Shown in pieces: positions 17,628-26,669 of a stretch of DNA of 64,000 bases (positions are counted from its first letter, which is position 1; every line of letters begins with the position of its first letter). The position numbers and the translations under genes are program-made. Below the pieces are notes generated by a model, which was not told the DNA's origin, did not search any database, and worked only from the letters and a program-made list of their open reading frames with translations. The stretch covers positions 1,798,001-1,862,000 of the forward strand of contig NZ_FMHW01000002.1 of assembly GCF_900090325.1 (NCBI RefSeq), in the 5' to 3' direction. The DNA is from Micromonospora pallida. Lineage in GTDB: Bacteria > Actinomycetota > Actinomycetes > Mycobacteriales > Micromonosporaceae.

Positions 17628-18590
17628 TCAGGCGGACGGTCGGCCGAGCAGGTCGCGGACCCGGGAGGCCAGGGCCACCGACGCGTCGATCTCCACCTTG
17701 CGGATCGACACGCTCTCCACGTTGAAGCCGTACGGCATCCCGAGCCGCCGGCAGAAGGCGATCAGCTCGCGGGCGGTGACCAGACACTGCTCGTACGACT
17801 CGGCGAGCGGGTCGTCAGCGTGCCGCAGGGCGTTCTCCAGCCAACGCGGGACGCGTACACCGAGCCACTGGAGGAAGGTCAGTGTCTTCAGCGAGCCGCA
17901 GACCGAGAGGGTGAACACCACCGGTCGTGGCTCGAGCCCCCGCTCCCGGCAGGCGTAGTGGTAGTCGGAGACCATGCTCTTGGCCGCGTCGAGGTCGTAG
18001 ACGACCTGGGAGACGAAGAACGCGCACCCCTGTTCCTGCTTGGCCAGCATCCGTAGGTGCTCGTCGAGCCCACGGGTGTGCCGCTCGGGGATGGCGACGC
18101 CGCCGACGGCCAGCTCGGGCCGGATCTCGCGGCGCAGTGCGTGCGCCCCGGGCACGGTGGTCCGCACCTGCTTGCTGCTGGAGGAGGCACCCACGAAGAC
18201 CGCACCGACCCGGTCCGGGTCCACCGCCGCCAACCATCCGCGCAGCTCCGGCTCGGCGTACTTGCCCACGCACCGGTAGACGATCGTCGGGCGACGCCAC
18301 CCGCTCAGGTGCTCGCCGTGGAACACCGCCGGGTCCATCGTCGGCAGGTACGGGAAGGGCCGTTCGTCCGGGTTGCGGTCGCTCTCGTCGTCGATGTCGT
18401 AGAGCACCAGCGCGTCCACGGCCAGCGGGTCGAGCCGGGCCAGGGTCAGCCGGGCGATGTCGTCGGCCTGCTCGGCGGTGACGCTGGCCCGGGGCGGGGT
18501 GATCCCGAACAGCAGCAGGCCGCGCGACGCGCTCGCGAGCACGTCCTGGAGCGAGGCTGCGCCGTCCGGCAATTCCGGGTGACCCGACAT
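17628..18590 (-). CDS. Methylenetetrahydrofolate-reductase-like protein
   Basis: A 320-residue protein of the MTHFR/FAD-barrel superfamily. Recognisable pieces are GITPPRASVT near the N-terminus (strand 1), VYRCVGKYAEPEL, ELAVGGVAIPERHTRGLDEHLRMLAKQEQGCAFFVSQVVYDLD (only part of this is conserved in classic MetF) and a C-terminal region unlike MetF. True MetF usually has a GGTR-type motif in place of the SSSSKQVRTTV segment seen here, so it may be a paralogue with a different substrate. ATG at 18590 chosen; GTG at 18608 is also open. Divergent from KptA. Confidence 0.72.
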   Translation of the reverse strand: MSGHPELPDGAASLQDVLASASRGLLLFGITPPRASVTAEQADDIARLTLARLDPLAVDALVLYDIDDESDRNPDERPFPYLPTMDPAVFHGEHLSGWRRPTIVYRCVGKYAEPELRGWLAAVDPDRVGAVFVGASSSSKQVRTTVPGAHALRREIRPELAVGGVAIPERHTRGLDEHLRMLAKQEQGCAFFVSQVVYDLDAAKSMVSDYHYACRERGLEPRPVVFTLSVCGSLKTLTFLQWLGVRVPRWLENALRHADDPLAESYEQCLVTARELIAFCRRLGMPYGFNVESVSIRKVEIDASVALASRVRDLLGRPSA

Positions 18591-18702
18591 GGGCGCCAGA
18601 GTAGTCACCCGGGCGCTGCCGCCCGCTCGTCGGAGCGCGCGGGTCCGCGTGCCGGGACACGGCCGCGCGACGGTGTCGGTCGGGTCGGTCAGAATGCCGC
18701 CT

Positions 18703-19245
18703 ATGGATCAGCGAGGCATGGTGCGGGTGAGCAAGCGGATGTCGTTGGCGCTGCGGCACGAGCCCGGTCGGTTCGGGCTCGTACCGGACCGGGCCGGGTG
18801 GGTGCCGGTCGACGACCTGCTGGCCGGGCTGGGCATCGACCGGGCGACGTTGGACACCGTGGTCGCCGGCAACGACAAGCAGCGGTTCGCCGTCGAGCGT
18901 GGTAGCGACGGCGTCGAGCGGATCCGCGCCAGCCAGGGGCACTCGATCCCGGTCGAGCTGGACCTGGTGCCGTGCGTCCCCCCGGACCAGCTCTACCACG
19001 GCACGAGCCGGTCCGTGCTGGCGTCCATCGAGGCCACCGGACTGCACCGGGGCAGCCGACACCACGTACACCTCTCGGTGGACGTGCCGACCGCCCGCCG
19101 GGTGGGCGCGCGGCGGGGCGGTGAGGTCGTGGTCCTCACCGTGGACGCCGCCGCCATGGCCCGGGACGGGCACCTCTTCTACTGCAGCGCCAACGGTGTC
19201 TGGCTGGTCGACGCGGTGCCGCCCGGCTACCTGGCCGGACCGTAG
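18703..19245 (+). CDS. kptA: RNA 2'-phosphotransferase (Tpt1/KptA)
   Basis: A 180-residue enzyme that removes a 2'-phosphate from RNA using NAD+. The family signatures are all present: LRHEP in the N-terminal winged domain, QGHS, YHGTS, HHVHLS and VGARRGGEVVVL. The basic/His residues that bind the phosphate and NAD+ are thus in place. ATG at 18703 is chosen; ATG at 18694 is also in frame. Bacteria lack the tRNA-splicing ligase route that creates 2'-phosphates in fungi, so its natural substrate (damaged RNA or a nucleotide adduct) is unknown. Confidence 0.93.
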   Translation: MDQRGMVRVSKRMSLALRHEPGRFGLVPDRAGWVPVDDLLAGLGIDRATLDTVVAGNDKQRFAVERGSDGVERIRASQGHSIPVELDLVPCVPPDQLYHGTSRSVLASIEATGLHRGSRHHVHLSVDVPTARRVGARRGGEVVVLTVDAAAMARDGHLFYCSANGVWLVDAVPPGYLAGP

Positions 19246-19285
19246 CCGTTCGGGGCTGGAACGTAGCCCGTGTCCGCGGCCCGAA

Positions 19286-19325
19286 ACGCCCCAGGCCAGC
19301 TGCGGTGACAGCGAGCCTGGGGCGT
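19286..19325. terminator. Bidirectional terminator
   Basis: An 11-bp perfect stem ACGCCCCAGGC (19286-19296) / GCCTGGGGCGT (19315-19325) lies between the convergent kptA and nitroreductase genes. No T-run follows, as is common in high-GC actinobacteria. Confidence 0.7.
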
Positions 19326-19362
19326 GGGTGGGCGACTCAGCCCGGGATGTGGGTGGAGCCGC

Positions 19363-19965
19363 TCAGGCGGACGCCGGGAGGGCGTCGCGGGTCGGGGACA
19401 GCAACATCGCGTCCAGCGGCTGCCGGACCCGAGGGGCCTGCTCCCGGGCGGCCAGCGGGGCCGGCAGCCGGTCCGCCGCGTCCACCCGGCCCACGGCGAC
19501 CACCACCACCGGTTGCAGGCCCGCGTCGAGGCCGAAGGCCGCCCGGGCCGCCTCGGCGTCGAAGCCGCCCATCTGGTGGGTGACCAGGCCGTGCGACTGC
19601 GCCTGGACGACCAGGTGCGCCACAGCCTGACCGGTGTCGTAGAGCGCGAACCGCCGTGACTGCCCGGTCTCGTCGACCGTCTGGGCGGTCACCAGCAGCA
19701 GCGCGCTGGCCGCCTCCGCCCACACCTGGTTGCCCGGGTTGAGCGTCTCGCGCAACCGCGTGAAGCTCTCCTCGCCGCGCCGGGTGACCAGGAAACGCCA
19801 CGGCTGGCTGTTGTTGGCCGACGGCGCCCAGCGGGCCGCCTCCAGCAGCGGGCGCAGCGCCGCGTCGTCGAGGTCGTGGGTGGGGTCGAAGCTGCGCGGG
19901 CTCCACCGCTGGGCCAGCAGCGGGTGTAGCGGGGCCGAGGTGTCGGCCGTCCGGGCGTGGGTCAT
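19363..19965 (-). CDS. Nitroreductase family protein
   Basis: A 200-residue FMN-dependent oxidoreductase. Conserved features are RWSPRSFDP near the N-terminus (the FMN-phosphate Arg-x-Ser), ARWAPSANNSQPWRFLV near residue 50 and GLVTHQMGGFD around 130. Substrates in the family include nitro compounds, quinones and enals. It is the last gene of a YceI, pirin, nitroreductase operon, 42 bp after the pirin gene, probably controlled by the divergent MarR regulator. Confidence 0.9.
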   Translation of the reverse strand: MTHARTADTSAPLHPLLAQRWSPRSFDPTHDLDDAALRPLLEAARWAPSANNSQPWRFLVTRRGEESFTRLRETLNPGNQVWAEAASALLLVTAQTVDETGQSRRFALYDTGQAVAHLVVQAQSHGLVTHQMGGFDAEAARAAFGLDAGLQPVVVVAVGRVDAADRLPAPLAAREQAPRVRQPLDAMLLSPTRDALPASA

Positions 19966-20007
19966 GGCGTTTCTCGTTCCTTGCGATCGGGAGGAGGGTC
20001 CGGGGGA

Positions 20008-20772
20008 TCAGACGGCGATGGTCGCGTGCATCTCCCAGACGAGGATCTCGGCGGGTTCGGTCGCGGTGACCCGTTGCCCGCCGGTGGCGGTGAAGCGTAC
20101 GGCGTCACCGGTGCCCAGCGCCCCGGAGCCCTCCAGCTCCACCGCGCCCTTGGCCACGAAGAGGTGGAGGAAGGGCGCCTCGGGCAGTTGCACACTCTTG
20201 CCCGGCTCGAGCCGGGCCGCGTACAGGCCGGCGTGGCGGTTGCGGATGCGGATGGCCGCCTCCCCGTCGTGCTTGTCCATGCCGGAGGCGACCGGCACCA
20301 GCCCGCCGCCGAGCAGTTCGGCGTCGATCTCGAGCTGCTCGTAGCCCGGCGTCACGCCGGCCTCGTCGGGGACCACCCACATCTGGACGAAGTGCACCGG
20401 CTCGGTGTGCCGCTCGCCCTGGAGGCGCCAGGAGTCGTTCTTCTCCGAGTGCAGGATGCCGCGGCCGGCGGTCATCCGCTGGGCCAGCCCCGGGTAGATC
20501 ACCCCGGAGTGGCCGGTGGAGTCCTGGTGCACCAGGGAACCCCGCAGCACCCAGGTGACGATCTCCATGTCCCGGTGCGGGTGGGTGTCGAAGCCGGTGC
20601 CCGGGGTGACGATGTCGTCGTTGTTGACCAGGAGCAGCCCGTGGTGGATGTTCGCCGGGTCGCGGTGGTGGCCGAAGGAGAACGAGTGCTTCGAGTCCAG
20701 CCAGCCGGCCTCGGTGGTGAACCGGTCGGCGGCCCGGCGGATGTCGACGCGGGGGGTCAGCAGGGTGCTCAT
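20008..20772 (-). CDS. Pirin family protein (bicupin)
   Basis: A 254-residue pirin. The N-terminal cupin holds the metal ligands in FDTHPHRDMEIVTWVL, a His further on, and a Glu in GILHSEKND; RMTAGRGI is the family mark. Some bacterial pirins have quercetin 2,3-dioxygenase activity. Middle gene of the MarR-linked operon, 85 bp after yceI. Confidence 0.93.
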   Translation of the reverse strand: MSTLLTPRVDIRRAADRFTTEAGWLDSKHSFSFGHHRDPANIHHGLLLVNNDDIVTPGTGFDTHPHRDMEIVTWVLRGSLVHQDSTGHSGVIYPGLAQRMTAGRGILHSEKNDSWRLQGERHTEPVHFVQMWVVPDEAGVTPGYEQLEIDAELLGGGLVPVASGMDKHDGEAAIRIRNRHAGLYAARLEPGKSVQLPEAPFLHLFVAKGAVELEGSGALGTGDAVRFTATGGQRVTATEPAEILVWEMHATIAV

Positions 20773-20857
20773 GGGAGGTTTCCTCTCCAGTCCGAGGGTG
20801 GTCGGTGGGGGAGCGCGGAGCGCCGTCGCGGGTGGTGGCGGCGCCCCTGCGCGGGGT

Positions 20858-21418
20858 TCAGGACTGCTTGATCGCGGAGACCTCGAACTCCAGGACGATC
20901 TTGTCGCTGACCAGGACGCCGCCGGTCTCCAGGGCGGCGTTCCAGGTCACCCCGTAGTCGCTGCGGCTGATGGTCACCGAGCCCTCGAAGCCGAGCCGCA
21001 GGTTGCCGAACGGGTCGGTGGCCGCGCCCTCGTACGTGAAGGGGACGGTCACCGGGCGGGTGACGCCCCGGACGGTGAGGTCGCCGGTCAGGTCGAAGGT
21101 GTCCGCGCCGGTCTGCCGGGACGCGGTGGAGACGAAGGTGATCTCCGGGTAGGTCTCCATGGCGAGGAAGTCGTTGCTGCGCAGGTGCTCGTCGCGCTGC
21201 GCGTTGCGGGTGTCGATGCTGGCCGCCTGGATGGTGACGGTCACCGCGGTGGCGCTCGGGTCGTTGCCGTCGAAGACCACGTGGCCCTCGAAGTCGTTGA
21301 ACGCGCCCCGGACCTTGGTCACCATCGCGTGGCGGGCGACGAAGCCGATCCGGGTGTGGCTCGGGTCGATCGTGTAGGTGCCGGTGAACTGGGCGAGTTC
21401 GGTGGTCGGGGCGGTCAT
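20858..21418 (-). CDS. YceI family lipid-binding protein
   Basis: A 186-residue YceI-like lipocalin-type protein without a signal peptide, so probably cytoplasmic. It shows YTIDPSHTRIGFVARHAMVTKVRG, FLAMETYPEITFVST and LTVRGVTRPVTVP (family blocks). These proteins bind isoprenoid-type lipids such as quinones. The ATG at 21418 has GGAGG nine bases upstream. First gene of the operon facing MarR across two identical operators. Confidence 0.92.
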   Translation of the reverse strand: MTAPTTELAQFTGTYTIDPSHTRIGFVARHAMVTKVRGAFNDFEGHVVFDGNDPSATAVTVTIQAASIDTRNAQRDEHLRSNDFLAMETYPEITFVSTASRQTGADTFDLTGDLTVRGVTRPVTVPFTYEGAATDPFGNLRLGFEGSVTISRSDYGVTWNAALETGGVLVSDKIVLEFEVSAIKQS

Positions 21419-21439
21419 GATGTCCTCCAGGAAGCTTTG

Positions 21440-21451
21440 ATGATGTGTCAT
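21440..21451. promoter_or_regulatory. MarR operator copy 1
   Basis: ATGATGTGTCAT, with ATGA/TCAT as inverted arms, 22 bp upstream of the yceI start. An identical 12-mer lies at 21495-21506. Confidence 0.7.
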
Positions 21452-21494
21452 TTACGTCTGCCTCAACCTACGTGACCTGCCATCCATTCCCTGC

Positions 21495-21506
21495 ATGATG
21501 TGTCAT
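21495..21506. promoter_or_regulatory. MarR operator copy 2
   Basis: Second identical ATGATGTGTCAT, 24 bp upstream of the marR start and 55 bp from copy 1. Two sites, one near each divergent start, fit repression of both yceI and marR. Confidence 0.7.
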
Positions 21507-21529
21507 CCATCACTGGTAGGGTTGGGTCC

Positions 21530-21991
21530 ATGACCCGATGGCTCGACGACGACGAACAGCGCGCATGGCGGGCCTACCTGCAGATGCAGAACCGGCTCAC
21601 CGCCCGCCTGGGACGACAGTTGCAGCAGGACTCCGGCCTTTCCCTCGCCGACTACGACGTCCTCGTGGCGCTCACCGAGGCGGCCGAGGGACGGCTGCGC
21701 CCGTTCGCGTTGCAGGAGCAGTTGGAGTGGGAGCAGAGCCGGCTGTCCCACCACCTCAGCCGGATGCAGCGGCGGGGCCTGGTCGACCGGGAAGGCTGCC
21801 CCGGCGACCGGCGCGGCGCGTTCGTGGTGCTCACCCCCGCCGGCCGGGAGGCCATCGAGGGCGCCGCCCCCGGCCACGTCGCGGCAGTCCGGGAGTTCTT
21901 CCTCGACCAGTTCGACCGGGACGGGGTGGCCACCCTGGAACGCCTCGCCACCCAGGTGCTGCGTCGGCTCGACGCCGACGAGCGGAGCTGA
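21530..21991 (+). CDS. MarR-family transcriptional regulator
   Basis: A 153-residue winged-helix repressor: LSLADYDVLVALTEA, recognition helix in EQSRLSHHLSRMQRRGLVDR and wing CPGDRRGAFVVLTPAGR. Start ATG 21530 (MTRWLDDDEQ). Divergent from the yceI, pirin, nitroreductase operon, which acts on quinones or electrophiles; the regulator probably senses such compounds. Confidence 0.93.
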   Translation: MTRWLDDDEQRAWRAYLQMQNRLTARLGRQLQQDSGLSLADYDVLVALTEAAEGRLRPFALQEQLEWEQSRLSHHLSRMQRRGLVDREGCPGDRRGAFVVLTPAGREAIEGAAPGHVAAVREFFLDQFDRDGVATLERLATQVLRRLDADERS

Positions 21992-22050
21992 CCTCGGCAG
22001 CGACGTCGCGGACAGCGGTGGGCGCGGCCGTCGTGACAGGATGACGCCCC

Positions 22051-22926
22051 GTGCGTCCTGAAAAACCTCTTCTGACCGCTGCGGCGACCTGCGCCGCGTT
22101 GCATGCCGTGGGCATCCTGGTGGCCGAACCGGTCTGGCGGTACGCCGAGGTGCTGAGCCTCGGCCTGCTCCTCGCCTACGCCGTGGTCAGCGGACTGCCA
22201 ACCCCCCGCTGGGCGGTGCCGACAGCCCTCACGCTGCTGCTCGTGGACGCGTTCCTGACCTTGCCCGCCGATCCGACCGCCGACCGCTCGGACTGGCAGT
22301 TTCTCGCGCCGGGCCCCACCGGCGTCGACACCTGGTCCGGCTTCGCGTCGGGTCTCACCCTCTGCTGGGCACCGTTGACCGCCGTGGCGGTCCTGCTCCT
22401 GGCCTGGCGCCACGTCGGCTGGCACCGGCGGACGGCTGCCGTTGCGGCAGTGGTGGCGGCGCTGGTCACCGGGTACGCCATCGTCCGGGTCGTGGACGTC
22501 TGGCTCGTCGCCAGGTCGGAATCCCGGCCGTCCGCGTTCGGCGTCGACGCGGCCGACCCGGTGATCGCCGTGCCCCTGGCGGTGCTGCCGCCGTTGGCGC
22601 TCGGGCTGAGCGCGCTGGCGCTCGCCACGGTGCTGGCCGGGCACGGCCGGTGGCTCGCCTCGGCCGGCGCGATGGTGCTGGTCCTGGTCGCGCTGCCGCA
22701 CCTGGACGCGAGCATCGGCGCGGTGCCGCGGCCCCTGTACGCGGGCGAGGCGTTCGTCGAGTTCGCCTGGCAGACCATCCCGCCCAGCCGGTCCATGCCG
22801 CAACCCGTTCCGGCGCTCACGGCTGCGGTGGAGCTGACCTCGTACCTGCTGCTCGTCGCGGGCCTGACCGGTTTCCGCCGGCCGGCCCGAACCGTAGCCG
22901 CAGAGGCAGCCGGGCCGCAGTCCTGA
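22051..22926 (+). CDS. Polytopic membrane protein, unknown function
   Basis: A 291-residue protein with about seven hydrophobic segments and no family I recognise. The GTG start gives MRPEKPLLTAAATCAAL, with a first membrane segment at once. It ends 12 bp from the convergent recD2 stop. Codon use is typical for the window, and the hydrophobic pattern supports real coding. Confidence 0.7.
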   Translation: MRPEKPLLTAAATCAALHAVGILVAEPVWRYAEVLSLGLLLAYAVVSGLPTPRWAVPTALTLLLVDAFLTLPADPTADRSDWQFLAPGPTGVDTWSGFASGLTLCWAPLTAVAVLLLAWRHVGWHRRTAAVAAVVAALVTGYAIVRVVDVWLVARSESRPSAFGVDAADPVIAVPLAVLPPLALGLSALALATVLAGHGRWLASAGAMVLVLVALPHLDASIGAVPRPLYAGEAFVEFAWQTIPPSRSMPQPVPALTAAVELTSYLLLVAGLTGFRRPARTVAAEAAGPQS

Positions 22927-22938
22927 GGGGTGCGCCGG

Positions 22939-25173
22939 CTACGCGGTGATCCGGTGGGTGAGCGCGGTGTGCCGGCGGCCGGTGCCCGCCGTCCGTACGG
23001 CGATGGCGAGGGCCCGGCGGGAGCCGGCCAGCACGACCAGCTTCCGGGCCCGGGTGACGGCGGTGTAGAGCAGGTTGCGCTGCAACATCATGTACGACCC
23101 CATGGTCACCGGCACCACCACGGCCGGGTACTCGCTGCCCTGCGAGCGGTGCACGGTGATGGCGTACGCGTGCTGCAACTCGTCCAGCTCGTGGAAGTCG
23201 TACCCGACGTCCTCGTCCTCGTCGGTGCGGACGGTCAGCGTCTGCTCGTCCGGGTCGATCGCGGTGACCATGCCGACGGTGCCGTTGAAGACGCCCGCCG
23301 TCCCCTTCTCGTAGTTGTTGCGGATCTGGATGACCTTGTCACCGACCCGGAACACCCGGGACCCGTGCCGACGCTCCGGCGCGCCCTCGCGGTGCGGCGC
23401 GAGCGCCTGTTGCAGCAGGGCGTTCAGGTTGCCCGCCCCGGCCGGACCCCGGTGCATCGGGGTGAGCACCTGGATGTCGCGGGGGTGCAGGCCGAAACGG
23501 CGGGGAATGCGGCGGGCCACGATGTCCACCACCTGCTCGGCGGTGACCTCCGGCTCGTCGCTGGGAAAGAGGAAGAAGTCCGGGTACCCGTCGAACACCG
23601 GCGGCTGGCCCGCGTTGATCCGGTGCGCGTTGACCACCACACCGGACTCCTGTGCCTGCCGGAAGATCCGGGTCAGCCGGACCCGGGGAACGGTCTCCGC
23701 GGCCAGGGCGTCCCGCAGCACCTCGCCCGCGCCCACCGAGGGCAACTGGTCGACGTCGCCCACCAGCAGCAGATGCGCTCCCGGCGGCACCGCCTTGACC
23801 AGCTTGTTGGCCAGGATCAGGTCGAGCATCGACGCCTCGTCCACCACCACCAGGTCGGCGTCGAGCGGGTTGTCCCGGTCGTGGGCGGCGTCCCCGCCCG
23901 GCCGGAGCTGGAGCAGCCGGTGCACGGTCGTCGCCGGCTGCCCGGTCAGCTCGGTCAGCCGTTTCGCGGCGCGCCCGGTGGGCGCGGCCAGCACGATCTT
24001 CGCCTGCTTCGCGCCGGCCAGTTCGATGACCGACCGGACGGTGAAGGACTTGCCGCAGCCCGGACCGCCGGTCAGCACGGCCACCTTCGAGGTGAGCGCC
24101 AGCCGCACCGCCTGCTCCTGCTCCGGGGCCAGTTCCGCACCGGTGCGCGCCCGTAGCCAGGTCAGGGCCCGGCCCCAGTCCACCCCGGCGAAGGCGGGCA
24201 TCCGGTCGGCCGGCTCGCGCAGCAGCCGGACCAGGCTCGCCGCGAGCGCCGACTCGGCCCGGTGGAACGGCACCAGGTACACCGCCGGGATGGTGCCGCC
24301 GTCGCCGCTCGGGTTCGGCACCGCCTCCCGGACCACGCCCTCCTCCGCCGCGAGGTCGGTCAGGCACTCGCCGACCAGGGACGCCGGGACCCCCAGGATC
24401 GCGGCGGCATCGGCGAGCAGGTTGGGCTCCGGGAGGTAGCAGTGCCCGTTGTCGGCGGCCTCGGAGAGGGTGTAGCGGATGCCCGCCTGCACCCGCTGCG
24501 GACTGTCGTGCGGGATGCCCACCGCCTGGGCGATGCTGTCGGCCGTCTTGAAGCCGATGCCCCACACGTCGGCGGCGAGCCGGTACGGCTCGTTGCGGAC
24601 CACCGAGATCGCGTTGTCGCCGTACTCCTTGTAGATGCGCACGGCGTGCGAGGTGGAGACGCCGACGCCCTGGAGGAAGACCATCACCTCCTTGATGGCC
24701 TTCTGCTCCTGCCAGGCCGTGCCGATCGCTGCGGTGCGCTTGCGGCCGAGGCCGTGCACCTCGATCAGCCGGCCCGGCTCGTTCTCGATGACGTCGAGGG
24801 TCTGCGCGCCGAACGCGGCGACGATCCGGGCGGCCATCTTCGGACCGATCCCCTTGATCAGCCCCGAGCCGAGATAACGCTCGATGCCCTGCACCGTGGC
24901 GGGCAGCACGCTGGTGCAGCTGTGCACCTCGAACTGGCGGCCGTACTTCGGGTGCGACCCCCAGCGGCCGACCAGCCGCAGCCGCTCGCCGGGCTGCACC
25001 CCGGGCAGGGCCCCGACCACGGTCAGCAGGTCGGCGCCGGAGCGGTCGGTGGCGACCCGGGCGATGGTGTAGCCGGTCTCCTCGTTGGCGTAGGTGATCC
25101 GTTCGAGCACCGCCTCCAGGGTCGCGCCGCGCGCGGGGGCGGCGGCCGGGGCGGACGGTACGGCGGTCATCAT
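22939..25173 (-). CDS. recD2: RecD2-type ATP-dependent DNA helicase
   Basis: A 744-residue SF1B 5'-3' helicase of the RecBC-independent RecD2 class. An N-terminal OB region and tandem helix-hairpin-helix segments (IKGIGPKMAARIV, VHGLGRKRTAAI, VWGIGFKTADSIA) precede the motor: Walker A GGPGCGKS, motif II VVDEASMLD, GDVDQLPSVGAGEVL and C-terminal HRSQGSEYPAVVVP. The long form with the HhH part marks RecD2 rather than RecD of RecBCD. ATG at 25173 or 25170; no good ribosome site. Confidence 0.93.
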   Translation of the reverse strand: MMTAVPSAPAAAPARGATLEAVLERITYANEETGYTIARVATDRSGADLLTVVGALPGVQPGERLRLVGRWGSHPKYGRQFEVHSCTSVLPATVQGIERYLGSGLIKGIGPKMAARIVAAFGAQTLDVIENEPGRLIEVHGLGRKRTAAIGTAWQEQKAIKEVMVFLQGVGVSTSHAVRIYKEYGDNAISVVRNEPYRLAADVWGIGFKTADSIAQAVGIPHDSPQRVQAGIRYTLSEAADNGHCYLPEPNLLADAAAILGVPASLVGECLTDLAAEEGVVREAVPNPSGDGGTIPAVYLVPFHRAESALAASLVRLLREPADRMPAFAGVDWGRALTWLRARTGAELAPEQEQAVRLALTSKVAVLTGGPGCGKSFTVRSVIELAGAKQAKIVLAAPTGRAAKRLTELTGQPATTVHRLLQLRPGGDAAHDRDNPLDADLVVVDEASMLDLILANKLVKAVPPGAHLLLVGDVDQLPSVGAGEVLRDALAAETVPRVRLTRIFRQAQESGVVVNAHRINAGQPPVFDGYPDFFLFPSDEPEVTAEQVVDIVARRIPRRFGLHPRDIQVLTPMHRGPAGAGNLNALLQQALAPHREGAPERRHGSRVFRVGDKVIQIRNNYEKGTAGVFNGTVGMVTAIDPDEQTLTVRTDEDEDVGYDFHELDELQHAYAITVHRSQGSEYPAVVVPVTMGSYMMLQRNLLYTAVTRARKLVVLAGSRRALAIAVRTAGTGRRHTALTHRITA

Positions 25174-25234
25174 CGACGATGATGGCAGACCCGACCGACA
25201 AACCCGGCCGGTGGGCACGCGTGTCCCGGCGGGG

Positions 25235-25657
25235 TCAGCCGCCCGGACAGCGGGTGTCGCCGCCGCTGTGCTCCTGACAGCCACCCGGCGCGGACGGGAC
25301 CGGCGGCGGGGGGACCAGGTCCCGGGCGGCGGCCTCCCCGAACGGCAGTCCGAACGCGCCGAGGAGGAGTGCCAGGGAGAGGTAGACCGCGCCGGTGCGC
25401 ATCAACCGCCCGGCGAACGCGACGACGGCGATCACGACCGGGCCACCGGCGGCGGTCAGGTAGAGCGACAGCAGCACCCAGCTGCCTCGTCGGCTGGGCT
25501 CCGCCGGGTCGGCACCGCCGTTGCCGTGCTGGTCGGCCCAACCCTGTATGCCGATGGCGAAGGTCCAGCCCAGCAGGAGCAGTGCCGCGAGCAGCCAGAG
25601 CACGGTCAGCAGCGCCACGGCACCGGCCCGGCGGCGGGTCGAGGGCGACGGCTCCAT
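25235..25657 (-). CDS. Small membrane protein, unknown function
   Basis: A 140-residue protein with a basic N-terminus (STRRRAG) and about three membrane segments (around 14-34, 58-78 and 88-105), ending in a Pro/Cys-containing tail. No known family seen. It lies between recD2 and the BtuF-like gene on the same strand. Confidence 0.6.
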   Translation of the reverse strand: MEPSPSTRRRAGAVALLTVLWLLAALLLLGWTFAIGIQGWADQHGNGGADPAEPSRRGSWVLLSLYLTAAGGPVVIAVVAFAGRLMRTGAVYLSLALLLGAFGLPFGEAAARDLVPPPPVPSAPGGCQEHSGGDTRCPGG

Positions 25658-25706
25658 GCCGGGTAGTACACCCCGACGCGCACCGACGGTGCCTGAGTAC
25701 GGAAGC

Positions 25707-26591
25707 TCACGCCACCCGGGCGGTCGTGCCGGCGGGGGCGGGCGGTACGACGTCTGGGTGCAGGACGGCGGCGATCGCCTCGACGCCGTCCACCAGCCGG
25801 GGCCCGGGGCGTACCACGAGGGCGTCGGCGTCGACCGCCCAGACCGCCGCACCGGGGAACCGGGACGCGACCTGTTCCGCCTGCCCGGTCGCCCCGGCCA
25901 GGTCGAACCCGCACGGCGCGACGAGCACGACCTGTGGTGCGGCGTCGGCCAGCGCCGCCCAGGTGGTCGGTGTCGAACGGGCGCCCGGGTGGGCGGCGAC
26001 CGGCTCACCCCCGGCGGCGTCGACCAGGTCGGGAATCCAGTGCCCGGCGGCGAACGGCGGGTCGACCCATTCGACCACCGTGACCCGGGGACGCTGCCGT
26101 CCGGCGACCGCCGCCGCCACCGCCGCGAGCCGGTCGCGCAGCGCGGCCACCAGGGCGTCCCCCCGGTCGGGTACGCCCGCCTGCCGGCCCACCGCGGAGA
26201 TCGTGCCGAGGACCTCGTCCAGGGTGTACGGATCCAGCGACAGCACGTCGGCGCGGCAGCCCAGGTGGTCCAGGGCGGCGGTGAGCTGCCCCGCCGGCAG
26301 CGCGCAGACGCGGCACAGGTCCTGGGTGAGGACGAGGTCGGGATCCAGCCCGGCGAGCGCGTCGGCGTGCAGGGTGTAGAGGTCCGCCCCGGCCGCCCGC
26401 TGCGACCGGACGTACGCGTCGATCTCGCCCGGGCTCATGCCACGGGTGTCCCGGCCGCCCACCACCACGAGCTTGCCGGCCCGGTCGGCCGGTGGCACGT
26501 CGCACTCGAAGGTCACGCCGACCAGGTCGTCGCCGAGCCCGAGCGCGTAGACGATGTCCGTGGCCGAGGGAAGCAGGGAAACCAGCCGCAT
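25707..26591 (-). CDS. BtuF-like cobalamin/metal-chelate-binding protein without signal peptide
   Basis: A 294-residue Peripla_BP_2-type protein: RLVSLLPSATDIVYALGLGDDLVGVTFECD at the start and LVLTQDLCRVCALP near residue 90, typical of the subfamily called cobalamin-binding or BtuF-like. There is no signal peptide or lipobox; the first residue leads straight into the first strand of the domain. No ABC permease or ATPase is adjacent. It may be a cytoplasmic binding protein or an enzyme-like derivative. Confidence 0.82.
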   Translation of the reverse strand: MRLVSLLPSATDIVYALGLGDDLVGVTFECDVPPADRAGKLVVVGGRDTRGMSPGEIDAYVRSQRAAGADLYTLHADALAGLDPDLVLTQDLCRVCALPAGQLTAALDHLGCRADVLSLDPYTLDEVLGTISAVGRQAGVPDRGDALVAALRDRLAAVAAAVAGRQRPRVTVVEWVDPPFAAGHWIPDLVDAAGGEPVAAHPGARSTPTTWAALADAAPQVVLVAPCGFDLAGATGQAEQVASRFPGAAVWAVDADALVVRPGPRLVDGVEAIAAVLHPDVVPPAPAGTTARVA

Positions 26592-26669
26592 GGGGTGCCA
26601 TCATGCCCGCTGCCGCCTCGACGCACGACCCGTCCCGGCCGGGCCGGACCCGTGTGGCGGCTCCGGACG

